64,000 nucleotides of DNA, taken from Stagnihabitans tardus (GTDB lineage Bacteria > Pseudomonadota > Alphaproteobacteria > Rhodobacterales > Rhodobacteraceae). Below are positions 41,990-50,946 of this stretch, in pieces. The stretch spans positions 62,001 to 126,000 of the forward strand of contig NZ_JAABNR010000011.1 in the NCBI RefSeq assembly GCF_009925085.1, written 5' to 3'. Position 1 is the stretch's first letter. Each line of letters starts with the position of its first letter. The notes beneath the pieces were generated by a model that was not told the origin of the DNA, did no database searches, and saw only the letters and a program-made list of their open reading frames with translations. The position numbers and the translations under genes were made by a program.

Positions 41990-44830
41990 CTACTCCGCCG
42001 CCTGGGCATAGTCCTCGACCGGCGGGCAGATGCATTGCAGGTTGCGGTCGCCCCAGACGTTGTCGACACGGCCCACGGGGGGCCAGTATTTGTCGACGCG
42101 GAAGGCGCCGGGGGGGAAGCAGCCCTGTTCGCGGGGGTATTTGCGCGTCCAGTCGGCCACCAGGTCCTCGACGGTGTGGGGGGCGTGGCGGAGGGGGGAC
42201 TCTTCGGCCGTGATCTCGCCGTTTTCGACCGCGCGGATTTCCTCGCGGATGGCGAGGAGGGCGGTGATAAAGCGGTCGATCTCGGCCTTGGTTTCGGATT
42301 CGGTGGGTTCCACCATCAGGGTTCCGGAGACGGGCCAGGACATGGTCGGCGCATGGAAGCCGTTGTCGATCAGGCGCTTGGCGATGTCGTCCACCGTCAC
42401 GCCCGCCGCTGCGAAGGGCCGGGTGTCGAGGATGCATTCATGCGCCACCCGTCCCTTGTTGCCCATGAAGAGGATCGGGAACTCCGACTTCAGCCGGGCC
42501 GCGATGTAATTCGCGTTCAGGATGGCGATGCGGGTGGCCTGGGTCAGGCCCTCACCCCCCATCATCATGCAATAGGCCCAGGAGATCAGCAGGATCGAGG
42601 CAGACCCCCAGGGCGCGGCCGAGACCGGGCCTTCGCGACCTCCCGTATGCACATGGCCGGGCAGGAAGGGGGCCAGGTGGGCGCGCACGCCGATGGGGCC
42701 CATGCCGGGGCCGCCACCACCATGGGGGATGGCGAAGGTCTTGTGCAGGTTCAGATGGCTGACGTCCGAGCCGATCTCCCCGGGTTTCACCAGGCCCACA
42801 AGGGCGTTCATGTTGGCGCCGTCCAGGTAGACCTGGCCGCCGTGGTCATGGGTGATCTGGCAGATCTCGCGGACGGTTTCTTCAAAGACACCATGGGTGG
42901 AGGGATAGGTGATCATGCAGGCGGCCAAACGGTCCCCCGCCTCCGCCGCCTTGGCCCGGAAGTCGTCAAGGTCGACATCTCCATTCGGCGCGGTCTTGAC
43001 CACGACCACCGTCATCCCCGCCATCTGCGCCGAGGCCGGGTTGGTGCCATGGGCCGAGGTCGGGATCAGACAGAGCGTCCGCTGATGATCCCCCCGCGCC
43101 TTGTGATAGGCGAGGATCGTCATCAACCCCGCATATTCCCCCTGCGCGCCGGAATTGGGCTGCATCGAGAAGGCGTCATAGCCGGTGATCTCGCAGAGCT
43201 TGCCGGTCAGGTCGGCAAAGACCTCGTGGTAGCCTGCTGCCTGATCCACGGGGGCAAAGGGGTGGAGGTTCGCGAACTCCGGCCAGGTGATCGCGGCCAT
43301 CTCGGCCGCCGCGTTCAGCTTCATCGTGCAAGAGCCCAAGGGGATCATCGCGCGGTCCAAGGCCAGGTCGCGGTCCGAGAGGCGGCGCATATAGCGCATC
43401 ATCTCGGACTCCGCCCGGTTCATGTGAAAGACCGGATGGGTCAGGAAATCACTCTCACGCAGCAGGCTTTCGGGGAAGGAGAGCTCCGCCCGATGTGGCG
43501 GGACGCCCTCGATGCCGAAGGCGCGCAGGCAGCGGATCAGGACCTGTTCGTCGGTGGTCTCATCCAGCGTGATGCCCACCCGCGTCGTGCCGATCTTGCG
43601 GAAGTTCAGCCCCTCGGCGCGGGCGGCGGCCAGGATGCCCGCCTGGCCCACACCAACCTCAACGGTGATCGTGTCGAAGAAGGCCTTGGGCGAGACCTGC
43701 GCCCCCGCCGCCCCGAGCGCGCGGTAAAGCCGGTTGGTCAGGAAATGCACCCGCTCGCCAATCGCCCGCAGACCCTTGGGCCCATGGAAAACGGCATACA
43801 TGCTTGCCATCACCGCAAGCAGGGCCTGCGCCGTGCAGACGTTCGAGGTCGCCTTCTCGCGCCGGATATGCTGCTCGCGGGTCTGCAAGGCCAGCCGGTA
43901 GGCCTTGTTCCCGCGGCTGTCGATCGAGACGCCCACGATCCGCCCCGGCATCTGCCGCTTCAAGGCGTCCTTGCAGGCGAAGAAGGCCGCATGCGGGCCG
44001 CCATAGCCCATGGGCACGCCAAACCTTTGCGACGACCCAAGCGCGATATCCGCCCCCATGGCGCCGGGCTCTTTCAACAGCGTCAGCGCGAGAAGGTCGG
44101 TCGCCACGCAGGCAATCGCGCCCTTGTCATGCAGCCGAGCGATATCCTCGGTCAGGTCGCGGACATGGCCATAGGTTCCCGGATACTGGAAGAGCGCACC
44201 GAAGACCGCAGCCGGGTCGAGGCTCTCGGCCGGGCCGGTCAGGACCTCGATCCCCAGGGGCTCGGCGCGGGTACGGACCACGCCCAGGGTCTGGGGGTGG
44301 CAGTTTTCATCCACGAAGAAGGCCCGCGCCTTGGACTTGGCCGAGCGGAGCGCCATGGTCATCGCCTCGGCCGCCGCCGTGGCCTCGTCGAGCAGGCTGG
44401 CATTGGCCACATCCATCCCGGTCAGGTCGGCCACCATGGTCTGGTAGTTCAACAGGGCCTCAAGCCGGCCCTGGGCGATCTCGGGCTGATAGGGCGTATA
44501 GGCGGTATACCAGGCCGGGTTCTCCAGGATATTCCGCTGGATCGCAGGCGGCGTGACCGTCCCGTGATAGCCCTGACCGATCAGCGAGGTCAGGACGCGG
44601 TTCCGCCCCGCCACCGCCCGCATCCTGGCAAGCAGGTCCTGCTCCGACAGGGGCGCCCAGCCCAGGGGGATCTCCTGCCGGATCGAGCGCGGCACCGTCT
44701 CGTCGATCAGCGCGCCCAAACTGGGGGCACCGACCGCCTCCAGCATCAGCACCATCTCCTCGGGCGAGGGCCCGATATGGCGGCGGTTGGCGAAGTCGTA
44801 GGGATTGTAGTCGATGGGAGTGAAAGACAT
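41990..44830 (-). CDS. gcvP: Glycine dehydrogenase (decarboxylating), P protein
   Basis: A 946-residue PLP enzyme; both homologous halves are on one chain. The PLP lysine lies in '[17 protein letters not shown]'. '[20 protein letters not shown]', '[19 protein letters not shown]' and '[17 protein letters not shown]' are family signatures. It decarboxylates glycine and passes the aminomethyl group to the H protein. Third gene of gcvT-gcvH-gcvP. Confidence 0.97.
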   Translation of the reverse strand: MSFTPIDYNPYDFANRRHIGPSPEEMVLMLEAVGAPSLGALIDETVPRSIRQEIPLGWAPLSEQDLLARMRAVAGRNRVLTSLIGQGYHGTVTPPAIQRNILENPAWYTAYTPYQPEIAQGRLEALLNYQTMVADLTGMDVANASLLDEATAAAEAMTMALRSAKSKARAFFVDENCHPQTLGVVRTRAEPLGIEVLTGPAESLDPAAVFGALFQYPGTYGHVRDLTEDIARLHDKGAIACVATDLLALTLLKEPGAMGADIALGSSQRFGVPMGYGGPHAAFFACKDALKRQMPGRIVGVSIDSRGNKAYRLALQTREQHIRREKATSNVCTAQALLAVMASMYAVFHGPKGLRAIGERVHFLTNRLYRALGAAGAQVSPKAFFDTITVEVGVGQAGILAAARAEGLNFRKIGTTRVGITLDETTDEQVLIRCLRAFGIEGVPPHRAELSFPESLLRESDFLTHPVFHMNRAESEMMRYMRRLSDRDLALDRAMIPLGSCTMKLNAAAEMAAITWPEFANLHPFAPVDQAAGYHEVFADLTGKLCEITGYDAFSMQPNSGAQGEYAGLMTILAYHKARGDHQRTLCLIPTSAHGTNPASAQMAGMTVVVVKTAPNGDVDLDDFRAKAAEAGDRLAACMITYPSTHGVFEETVREICQITHDHGGQVYLDGANMNALVGLVKPGEIGSDVSHLNLHKTFAIPHGGGGPGMGPIGVRAHLAPFLPGHVHTGGREGPVSAAPWGSASILLISWAYCMMMGGEGLTQATRIAILNANYIAARLKSEFPILFMGNKGRVAHECILDTRPFAAAGVTVDDIAKRLIDNGFHAPTMSWPVSGTLMVEPTESETKAEIDRFITALLAIREEIRAVENGEITAEESPLRHAPHTVEDLVADWTRKYPREQGCFPPGAFRVDKYWPPVGRVDNVWGDRNLQCICPPVEDYAQAAE

Positions 44831-44857
44831 GACGCCTCCGTGAGCAGCCCGCAGCTG

Positions 44858-44887
44858 CTTTCAATTTGGTCCAAATATCTCTGGGGG
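44858..44887. repeat. CTTTCAATTTGGTCCAAATA repeat unit inside the gcv operon
   Basis: A unit of the TGAAAG/ATATTTG family in the 93-base gap between gcvH and gcvP. A hairpin-forming repeat within an operon could tune the relative amounts of the messages. Confidence 0.6.
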
Positions 44888-44923
44888 TCTGGGGGCAAGG
44901 CCCCCAGCCTTCAGCCCAAAGCG

Positions 44924-45283
44924 TTACCCGATCAGATCGGCGTATTCGTCTTCGTCCATGAACTCGTCCAGGACGACCAGGTCATCGACGCGGATCTTGA
45001 AGAACCAGGCCTGCAAAGGGTCCTCGTTCACCAGGCCCGGGTTGTCGACCAGCTTGGTATTCACCGCGATGATCTCGCCATCCACCGGGGCCAGGATATC
45101 CGAGGCCGCCTTGACGCTTTCGATCACCACGGCCTCGTCGCCTGCGGCCACCATGGTCTCGACCTCGGGGAGTTCGACGAAGACCACATCGCCCAGTTGC
45201 GTCGCGGCATGGGCGGTGATGCCCACGACGACCACGTCATCCCCTTCGGCGCGCAGCCATTCATGTTCGGCGGTAAACTTCAT
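44924..45283 (-). CDS. gcvH: Glycine cleavage system H protein
   Basis: A 119-residue lipoyl carrier: 'KFTAEHEWLRAEGDDVVVVG', 'VFVELPEVETMVAAGDEAVV' and the lipoylated Lys in 'IESVKAASDILAPVDG'. It shuttles the aminomethyl arm between P, T and L proteins. It starts 8 bases after the gcvT stop. Confidence 0.97.
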   Translation of the reverse strand: MKFTAEHEWLRAEGDDVVVVGITAHAATQLGDVVFVELPEVETMVAAGDEAVVIESVKAASDILAPVDGEIIAVNTKLVDNPGLVNEDPLQAWFFKIRVDDLVVLDEFMDEDEYADLIG

Positions 45284-45291
45284 GGGAAACC

Positions 45292-46410
45292 TCAGCGTTT
45301 GTAGGTGGTGGGGTGGAAGGGCAGCGGCGCGACCGTGACGGGCAGGCGCTTGCCGCGCAGCTCGGCCTCGATCCTGGTGCCGGGGGTGGAAAGGCCCACG
45401 GGGACATAGCCCATGGCCACGGGCGCGCCGACCGAGGGCCCGAAGCCGCCGGAGGTGATGCGCCCGATCAGGTCGGAGCCGTGGTAAAGCTCGGTCCCCT
45501 CGCGCATCGGGGCCCGACCCTCGGGGCGAAGGCCGACGCGGAGGCGATCCGGGCCCTGGGCCATCTCATGCAGGATGGCCTCGGCGCCGGGGAAGCCGCC
45601 CTCGCGCTCGCCGCCGCGACGGCGCGCCTTGGGGATCGCCCAAGACAGGTTGGCCGCGATGGGAGAGGTCGTGCGGTCGATGTCATGGCCGTAAAGGCAA
45701 AGCCCGGCCTCGAGCCGCAGGGAATCCCGCGCGCCAAGCCCCACGGGCTGGGCGCCCGCCGCCACCAGGGCGCGGGCAAAGGCTTCGGCCCGGGCCTGGG
45801 GCAGCGAGATCTCGTAGCCATCCTCGCCGGTATAGCCCGAGCGGGAGACCCAGAGCTCGACCCCTTGCCAATCGAGGTAACCCACATCCATGAAGCGCAT
45901 GGCCGCCGCCCCGGGGGCCAGGGCCTGAAGGATCGCCTCGGACCCCGGGCCCTGAAGCGCCAGAAGCGCGCGGTCGGTCACGGGCAGGACCTCGGCCACG
46001 GCGGAGAGATGGGCCTTCATATGGGCGATGTCCTGGGCCTTGCAGGCGGCATTGACCACGACGAAGAGGTGATCGCCCCGGTTGCCGAACATCAGGTCAT
46101 CGAGGATCCCGCCCATGGCATCGGTGAAAAGCCCGTAGCGCTGGCGGAGGGGTTTGAGGTCCAGCACATCGGCGGGGACCAGCGCCTCGAAGCCGAGGCA
46201 CAGTTCGGTCATCGAGGTCTTTGGCCGCAGGATGACCTGGCCCATATGGCTGACGTCGAAGAGCCCGGCGCCCGAACGGGTCGCGAGGTGCTCTTTCAGC
46301 ACGCCCTCCGTGTATTGCACCGGCATGTCATAGCCTGCGAAGGGCACCATGCGGCCGCCCCAGTCGCGGTGGAGCGCATCGAGCCCCAGTTTCAACAGGT
46401 CATCTTGCAA
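45292..46410 (-). CDS. gcvT: Glycine cleavage system T protein (aminomethyltransferase)
   Basis: A 372-residue folate-dependent enzyme: 'GGRMVPFAGYDMPVQYTEGV', 'SGAGLFDVSHMGQV', 'SRSGYTGEDGYEISLPQARA' and 'LRLEAGLCLYGHDID'. I start it at the TTG at 46410, because AAGGAGG lies 6-7 bases ahead and 'QDDLLKLGLDALHRDWGGRM' then matches the usual N-terminus. The ATG at 46437 is too close to its GGAGG. It is first in the gcv operon, downstream of a tandem glycine riboswitch. Confidence 0.93.
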   Translation of the reverse strand: MQDDLLKLGLDALHRDWGGRMVPFAGYDMPVQYTEGVLKEHLATRSGAGLFDVSHMGQVILRPKTSMTELCLGFEALVPADVLDLKPLRQRYGLFTDAMGGILDDLMFGNRGDHLFVVVNAACKAQDIAHMKAHLSAVAEVLPVTDRALLALQGPGSEAILQALAPGAAAMRFMDVGYLDWQGVELWVSRSGYTGEDGYEISLPQARAEAFARALVAAGAQPVGLGARDSLRLEAGLCLYGHDIDRTTSPIAANLSWAIPKARRRGGEREGGFPGAEAILHEMAQGPDRLRVGLRPEGRAPMREGTELYHGSDLIGRITSGGFGPSVGAPVAMGYVPVGLSTPGTRIEAELRGKRLPVTVAPLPFHPTTYKR

Positions 46411-46480
46411 GACGCCCTCCTTGATGGCCGGGGGCATGCCTCCGGCACCGATCGGGCAGACCAATCCCTGCCCTTCGATG

Positions 46481-46642
46481 CCCCCTCTGTCCCTGCCTTT
46501 CGGCGCCTGAGATCGTTATCCCTTCGGCGGGCGCGAACGCCACTCTCCAGAGTTTTCCTGCCAGGAACGGTCCTTGCGCCTGAGAGTTTACCGGGGCGGT
46601 TGCTCCTTCGGCACCGCATCACTGCGGATTCTCCCGAACCTG
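46481..46642 (-). promoter_or_regulatory. Tandem glycine riboswitch upstream of gcvTHP
   Basis: On the minus strand, aptamer 1 (about 46566-46642) has CGGGAGAAT, GCCGAAGGAGCAACCGC and AACTCTCAGGC..AAGGACCG. Aptamer 2 (46481-46560) has CTCTGGAGAGTGG, GCCGAAGGGATAACG, ATCTCAGGC and GGGACAGAGG. These are the two glycine aptamers in their usual head-to-tail form. The end lies 70 bases before the gcvT start. Glycine binding is expected to turn the operon on. Confidence 0.95.
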
Positions 46643-46795
46643 ACGGTCGCAGATTAGCCGCGAAGCGTCGGTTTTGTCCAGAGGGGGGAATACGATTGCA
46701 TACCGATGCATGCGGGGCTGGAAGGCGGGCGCGGGATCGGCTTAGCTGGGCTTGGGCGGGGCGCGCTGGAGGGTTGCAGCCTCCAGACCTCTCGG

Positions 46796-46869
46796 CCGGG
46801 ATATTTGAGCAAGTATGAAAGGGATTTGGGGAGGGCGGAGGAAGGGCGTATTTGGGCCAAATTGAAAGC
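46796..46869. repeat. Two GGATATTTG..TGAAAG repeat units before azlC
   Basis: CCGGGATATTTGAGCAAGTA..TGAAAGGG (46796-46821) and GTATTTGGGCCAAATTGAAAG (46848-46869), both in the same direction, in the 274-base gap between the glycine riboswitch and azlC. Confidence 0.6.
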
Positions 46870-46916
46870 AGGGCGCGATTTGGGGGCTTTGGGATGAAGC
46901 GGGGGAGCGAGGCGGG

Positions 46917-47642
46917 ATGACGGAAGGTCGAAGCGGGGTTTGGGCGGGGGCCTTGGAGGCTTTGCCCTTGATGTTGGGCTATTTTCCGATCGCCTTCTCC
47001 TTCGGGGTGGCGGCGACGCGGGCGGGGCTTTCGGGGTGGGAGGCCATGGGGCTTTCCATCATCGTCTTTGCAGGCGCCGCGCAGTTCCTGGCGATTGCGC
47101 TGATCACCGGGGGGACGCCGGTGGTCCTGGCCGGGCTGACCTTGGCCGCGATGAACCTGCGGCATGTGCTTTATGGCCCGGTCCTCTTGCAGAAGGCCGG
47201 GCGGCCCGCGACGCGCTGGGCGGGGATCTGGTCCTTTGCGCTGACCGACGAGGTCTTTGGCGCGGCCCTGGGCGCCATGGCGCGGGGGCAGCGGTTTTCG
47301 GAAGGCTTCATGGCGGTTCTGGGCCTTGCGGCCTATGGGGCCTGGGTGGCGGGGACCGCCGCCGGGGCCTGGGCGGGCGGCGGCGCCTTGGACGCCTGGC
47401 CCGCGGTCGCGGCGGGCCTGGATTTCATGCTGCCTGCCTTGTTCCTGGCGCTGCTCCTTTCGATCCTGAGCCGCGCGCAGGTGCCGGTGATCCTGGCCTC
47501 GGTCCTGGCGACGGTTGTGGTGACCTTGGGGCTTTCGGCCCGGGTCGAGACCTTGCAGGCGGCGGGCACGCTTGGGCTTTTTGCGGGCATGATCGCCGGG
47601 GCGGTCACCGGGGTGGCCTGGAGGGCGCGGGATGCGCAGTGA
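46917..47642 (+). CDS. azlC: AzlC-family branched-chain amino-acid exporter subunit
   Basis: A 241-residue protein with about seven membrane helices: 'PLMLGYFPIAFSFGVAATRA', 'MGLSIIVFAGAAQFLAIALI', 'AAMNLRHVLYGPVLLQ', 'SFALTDEVFGAALG'. These are AzlC signatures. It pairs with AzlD to export branched-chain amino acids. It overlaps azlD by 11 bases. Confidence 0.93.
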   Translation: MTEGRSGVWAGALEALPLMLGYFPIAFSFGVAATRAGLSGWEAMGLSIIVFAGAAQFLAIALITGGTPVVLAGLTLAAMNLRHVLYGPVLLQKAGRPATRWAGIWSFALTDEVFGAALGAMARGQRFSEGFMAVLGLAAYGAWVAGTAAGAWAGGGALDAWPAVAAGLDFMLPALFLALLLSILSRAQVPVILASVLATVVVTLGLSARVETLQAAGTLGLFAGMIAGAVTGVAWRARDAQ

Positions 47643-47961
47643 AGTCCTGATCCTTTGCCTGATCGCCGGGGGGCTCACTTACCTTTGGCGCTGGTTGCCG
47701 ATCCGCTTCGACCTCGGCGGCATGGGGACAAGGGGCTGGGTGGCGCGGTTCCTGGCCTCGACCGGACCGGCGGCGATTGCGACGCTGTTTGTGGCCGAGG
47801 TCCTGCCTTTGGCCCGTGCGGCGGGGCCGGAGCTGATCCATGCTGTCGCGGGCACGGCGGCGGTCATCGCGGTCTGGGTCTGGCGGCGGTCGGTCGTGGC
47901 GGCCACCCTGGCGGGGGCGCTCGCGGCGGGCATCGCGGCTGCGGCGATGGGGGGGCTATGA
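47632..47961 (+). CDS. azlD: AzlD-family small membrane subunit
   Basis: A 109-residue, four-helix protein: 'ILCLIAGGLTYLWRWLPIRF', 'FLASTGPAAIATLFVAEVLP', 'AVAGTAAVIAVWVWRRSVVA' and a final Ala/Gly-rich helix. The AzlD pattern (Arg at the end of helix 1, Pro after 'GPAA') is kept. It starts inside azlC. Confidence 0.9.
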   Translation: MRSEVLILCLIAGGLTYLWRWLPIRFDLGGMGTRGWVARFLASTGPAAIATLFVAEVLPLARAAGPELIHAVAGTAAVIAVWVWRRSVVAATLAGALAAGIAAAAMGGL

Positions 47962-47991
47962 TCGGCGGCCCCCGGGCGCTAGGCTGACCCC

Positions 47992-49365
47992 ATGAGCCTG
48001 ACCGATGACACGCGCAACTGGTGGTCCGACCTGAGCCTGGCGGGGCAATTCGCCCTGGCCGGCGGCCTTGTCATGGCGCTGGCCACGGGGCTTGTGGGCT
48101 TTTGGGTCTCGGGCCGGATCGAGGGCGCGGTGGTGCGCAATGCCGCCAACACGACCGCGCTTTACATGGAAAGCTTCATCGAGCCCCTGGCCCAGGATAT
48201 GGCCAATGCCGAGGCCCTGACCCCCGCCTCCGAGGCCGCCATCGCCGAGCTTTTGCGCGGCACGACGCTGGGCAAGAGGGTGGTCAGCTTCAAGCTTTGG
48301 GGGGCAGGGCAAAGGGTCGTGGCCTCGACCGATGCGGCGGTGGTGGGGCGGAGCTTTCCCGATGAAGGCGACGTGGTCGAGGCCTGGAAGGGCGAAGTCG
48401 TGGCCTCGTTCAACCATCTGGACGACGAGGAGAATGCGGCGGAGCGGGCGCTGAACCTGCCCCTGTTGCAGATCTATACGCCGATCCGCGAGAGGGGCTC
48501 GGGCCGGGTCATCGCGGTGGCGGAGTTCTACGAGGTCGCGACCCAGTTGCAGACCGACCTGGTGAAGGCGCGTCTCTCGTCCTGGATGGCTGTGCTGATG
48601 GTCATGGCGGGGATCTTCGGCACGCTCTTTGCCATCGTTCTGCGCGGCAGCCGGATCATCCAGGCCCAGCTCGAGGCCCTGGCCGAGATGGCCAGCCGCA
48701 ATGTCGGCCTGCGGATCAAGGTCCAGGGGGCGGCGGCGCGGTTCTCGGCCTTGAACGACCAGGCCTTGCGGCAGATCGGGGCAGACCTGCATGACGGGCC
48801 CGCGCAGCTGATGGGCTTTGCGGCTTTGCGGTTGGACAGCTTGCGCAAGGGGGCGGATGAGCGGGGGCAGCGCGAGATCGACGGCATCCAGAAGGCGATC
48901 CGCGAGGCGATTTCCGAGATCCGCAATATCTCGCGCGGGGTGTCTTTGCCCGAGATCGAGAAGCGCGACATGGGCGAGGTGATCCGGGGCCTGGTCGATG
49001 CCCATGCGGCGCGGACCGGGACGGAGGTGGCGCTGAGTCTGGAGCTGGGGCCCGAGATGCCGATCGCGGTGAAGATCTGCCTGGGCCGCCTGGTGCAGGA
49101 GGGGCTGACCAATGCCTTCCGCCATGGGGGCGGGGTCGGGCAGGAGGTCAGGGTCTCGGAGACTGACGGCGCCCTGGTGGCGCAGGTGCTGGACGCGGGG
49201 CCGGGGCTCGCTGCGGGGATTGGCGACGACCTTTACGGGCTGGGGCTGGCGGGGCTTGCGGGGCGGGTGGAAAGCCTTGGCGGAGAGCTGTCCTTGACCC
49301 CGCGCCTCGATGGGCGCAAGGGCAGCGAATTGCGCATGGTTCTTGATTTGCGGAGCGTGGAATGA
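47992..49365 (+). CDS. NarX-type sensor histidine kinase
   Basis: A 457-residue membrane kinase. Helix 1 'LAGGLVMALATGLVGFWVSG' and helix 2 'MAVLMVMAGIFGTLFAIVL' (about residue 200) bracket a 150-residue sensor region. The HisKA_3 box 'IGADLHDGPAQLMGFAALRL' carries His at about 266. The HATPase has 'LVQEGLTNAFRHGGGVGQEV' (N box) and 'LYGLGLAGLAGRVESLGGEL' (G box). The stop overlaps the response-regulator start by 4 bases. The signal is unknown. Confidence 0.93.
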   Translation: MSLTDDTRNWWSDLSLAGQFALAGGLVMALATGLVGFWVSGRIEGAVVRNAANTTALYMESFIEPLAQDMANAEALTPASEAAIAELLRGTTLGKRVVSFKLWGAGQRVVASTDAAVVGRSFPDEGDVVEAWKGEVVASFNHLDDEENAAERALNLPLLQIYTPIRERGSGRVIAVAEFYEVATQLQTDLVKARLSSWMAVLMVMAGIFGTLFAIVLRGSRIIQAQLEALAEMASRNVGLRIKVQGAAARFSALNDQALRQIGADLHDGPAQLMGFAALRLDSLRKGADERGQREIDGIQKAIREAISEIRNISRGVSLPEIEKRDMGEVIRGLVDAHAARTGTEVALSLELGPEMPIAVKICLGRLVQEGLTNAFRHGGGVGQEVRVSETDGALVAQVLDAGPGLAAGIGDDLYGLGLAGLAGRVESLGGELSLTPRLDGRKGSELRMVLDLRSVE

Positions 49366-50006
49366 GCGACATCATCCGGCTGGTTCTGGCCGACGACCAC
49401 CCGATCTATCGCAACGGCCTGGTGATGAGCCTGGGCGACGAAGCGGATATCGAGGTCGTGGGGGCGGCCAAGGACGGCGAGGAGGTGGCGGGGCTGGTCG
49501 CCAGCCTGCGGCCTGACGTGGTGCTTCTGGACATCTCGATGCCGAAGGGCGGCGGCATTGGCGCCCTGGCGCGGATCATGGCGCTGGAGGCCCCGCCCAA
49601 GGTGGCCATGCTGACGGCCTCGGAGGCGGATGAGGACCTGATGCAGGCCCTGAAGCTGGGGGCCCTGGGCTATATCCTGAAGGGCGTGGGCGCGGAGGAG
49701 CTGGCGGAGCTGGTGCGGGAACTGGCTGCGGGGCGGAGTTACGTCTCTCCGGGGCTTGCGGGGCGCTTGCTGGTGGCGATGCGGCGGCCTGCGGAAAAGC
49801 CGGAGAACCCCTTGGATGACCTGTCCAAGCGCGAGGAGGATATCCTGAAGCTGGTGGCGCAGGGCAAGTCCAACCGGGAGGTGGGCGAGGCGCTGGATTT
49901 GCAGGAGAAGACGGTCAAGCATTACATGACCTCGATCCTGCAGAAGCTGCAGGTGAGGAACCGGGTCGAGGCGGCCATGCTGGCGCGGCAGCATCTGAAG
50001 GGGTGA
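49362..50006 (+). CDS. NarL/FixJ-type response regulator
   Basis: A 214-residue protein. Receiver: 'IRLVLADDHPIYRNGLVMSL', phospho-Asp57 in 'VVLLDISMPKGGG' and 'MLTASEADEDLMQALKLGA'. The C-terminal LuxR-type DNA-binding domain contains 'LSKREEDILKLVAQGKSNRE' and 'LQEKTVKHYMTSILQKLQVR'. It is the partner of the upstream kinase. Targets unknown; the azlCD genes upstream are one possibility. Confidence 0.94.
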   Translation: MSDIIRLVLADDHPIYRNGLVMSLGDEADIEVVGAAKDGEEVAGLVASLRPDVVLLDISMPKGGGIGALARIMALEAPPKVAMLTASEADEDLMQALKLGALGYILKGVGAEELAELVRELAAGRSYVSPGLAGRLLVAMRRPAEKPENPLDDLSKREEDILKLVAQGKSNREVGEALDLQEKTVKHYMTSILQKLQVRNRVEAAMLARQHLKG

Positions 50007-50012
50007 GGGGGT

Positions 50013-50047
50013 GCCGCCCGAGGGGGCATCGAGCCCCCTCGGGCGGC
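50013..50047 (+). terminator. 15-bp hairpin with ATCGA loop after the response regulator
   Basis: GCCGCCCGAGGGGGC / GCCCCCTCGGGCGGC, a perfect 15-base-pair stem with loop ATCGA, 6 bases after the stop codon. It belongs to the ATCGA-loop family and again lies immediately behind a gene. The rest of the 343-base gap to 50349 shows no gene. Confidence 0.65.
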
Positions 50048-50349
50048 GCTGCCGGGGGAAAGTTGTGCGGGGCGGTCTTGACGCGGGGCGGCCTGGTTCC
50101 GGGTGGGAGGATGCGCCCAGGGTTGGCGGGTTTGAAACGGGTTGGGCAAGGCTGGATTGGGCCAGAGCGGATAGGGCCTGGGCGGGTAAGGTTTCAAGGG
50201 ACAGGGCCTTTGGTCTGAAAAGCCAGGGCCCCTGGTCCAAGAAAAGGGCCGATTTTCGCCAGACCTCCATCCGTGCCCTGAAAGGGGAGAATCGGCCAGA
50301 TTGGGTTCACCGGAGCAACAATGCTCTCAACACCAACCTGGAGGTTCCC

Positions 50350-50547
50350 ATGAAGACCCTGATCCTGACCGCCACCCTGATCGCCGCCACCCTCTCGACC
50401 GTCGCCCCCGTTTCGGCCACGGTGCTGAAGGCCGGCCTGCACGATATCTCGATGATGGACACCTTCGACCGCCGCGGTCGCCGTCCGCGCACCCCGGGTG
50501 GTTCGGGCTGCGACGGTGCGGGCGACGTGGGCAAGCCCGGCTGCTGA
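50350..50547 (+). CDS. Small secreted peptide with C-terminal Cys pair
   Basis: A 65-residue product beginning 'MKTLILTATLIAATLSTVAP', a clear signal peptide with cleavage near 'VSA'. The mature part of about 42 residues contains 'VLKAGLHDISMMDTFDRRGR' and ends 'GGSGCDGAGDVGKPGC'. GGAGG lies 7 bases before the ATG, so translation is plausible. No family recognised; it could be a periplasmic or exported peptide, even a bacteriocin- or regulator-like one. A hairpin follows the stop at 50555. Confidence 0.55.
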   Translation: MKTLILTATLIAATLSTVAPVSATVLKAGLHDISMMDTFDRRGRRPRTPGGSGCDGAGDVGKPGC

Positions 50548-50554
50548 TCCGGTC

Positions 50555-50581
50555 GGGGCAGGGCGCCTGTCGCCTTGCCCC
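50555..50581 (+). terminator. Hairpin after the small secreted peptide gene
   Basis: GGGGCAGGGCG / CGCCTTGCCCC with a 5-base loop and one mismatch, 8 bases after the stop. No T tract. Confidence 0.5.
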
Positions 50582-50675
50582 AGCCTTCCCGGCGGCTGTC
50601 GATCCGCCCTGCGGCGATCCGGCCCCGGATGACACCCCACAGGCGCAAGCCAGGGCACGCGACATTCATCCAGCC

Positions 50676-50741
50676 CCACTGCGGTGGGCAACGGCCTTGG
50701 GCCGTTGATGGGCGGGGCTCCGGGGGGAGGCCCGCCCTTTT
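50676..50741 (+). promoter_or_regulatory. Hairpin cluster ending in a T-tract terminator, upstream of the creatinase
   Basis: Three hairpins follow one another: CCCAC-TGCG-GTGGG (50676-50689), CAACGGCC-TT-GGCCGTTG (50690-50707) and a 12-base-pair GGGCGGGGCTCC..GGAGGCCCGCCC (50710-50737) followed by TTTT. The last is a textbook terminator but lies 206 bases before the creatinase start. It may be an attenuator in a leader or a second terminator of the peptide gene. Confidence 0.45.
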
Positions 50742-50898
50742 CCGTCCTCGCGGCGCGGCCTGTCCCTTTTGCGCCAGCTTCTGTCGGGAACGGGCTTGCA
50801 AAGCCGCTCCGCCCCAGCCATCCTGACGGCGAGCATGGGCGATGGCGTCGCCCCGGGTCTTCCCACCGCTTGCGGGTCCGCCCGCTGTCGTCCTGTAC

Positions 50899-50923
50899 GC
50901 CGGGACCTTTCGGGGTCCGGCGC
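50899..50923 (+). promoter_or_regulatory. Leader hairpin just ahead of the creatinase ribosome site
   Basis: GCCGGGACC..GGTCCGGC (one bulged G) lies about 12 bases before the GAGGT ribosome site. It could mask or expose it. Confidence 0.35.
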
Positions 50924-50946
50924 GGACCCCTTGCATGAGGTCTGCG

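Noticed and set aside
42035-45304. Open plus-strand frame of 1089 codons opposite gcvP and gcvH
   Set aside because: It is antisense to two certain genes. The frame is open only because of the codon bias of G+C-rich DNA, and the product is Gly/Arg/His-rich without domains.
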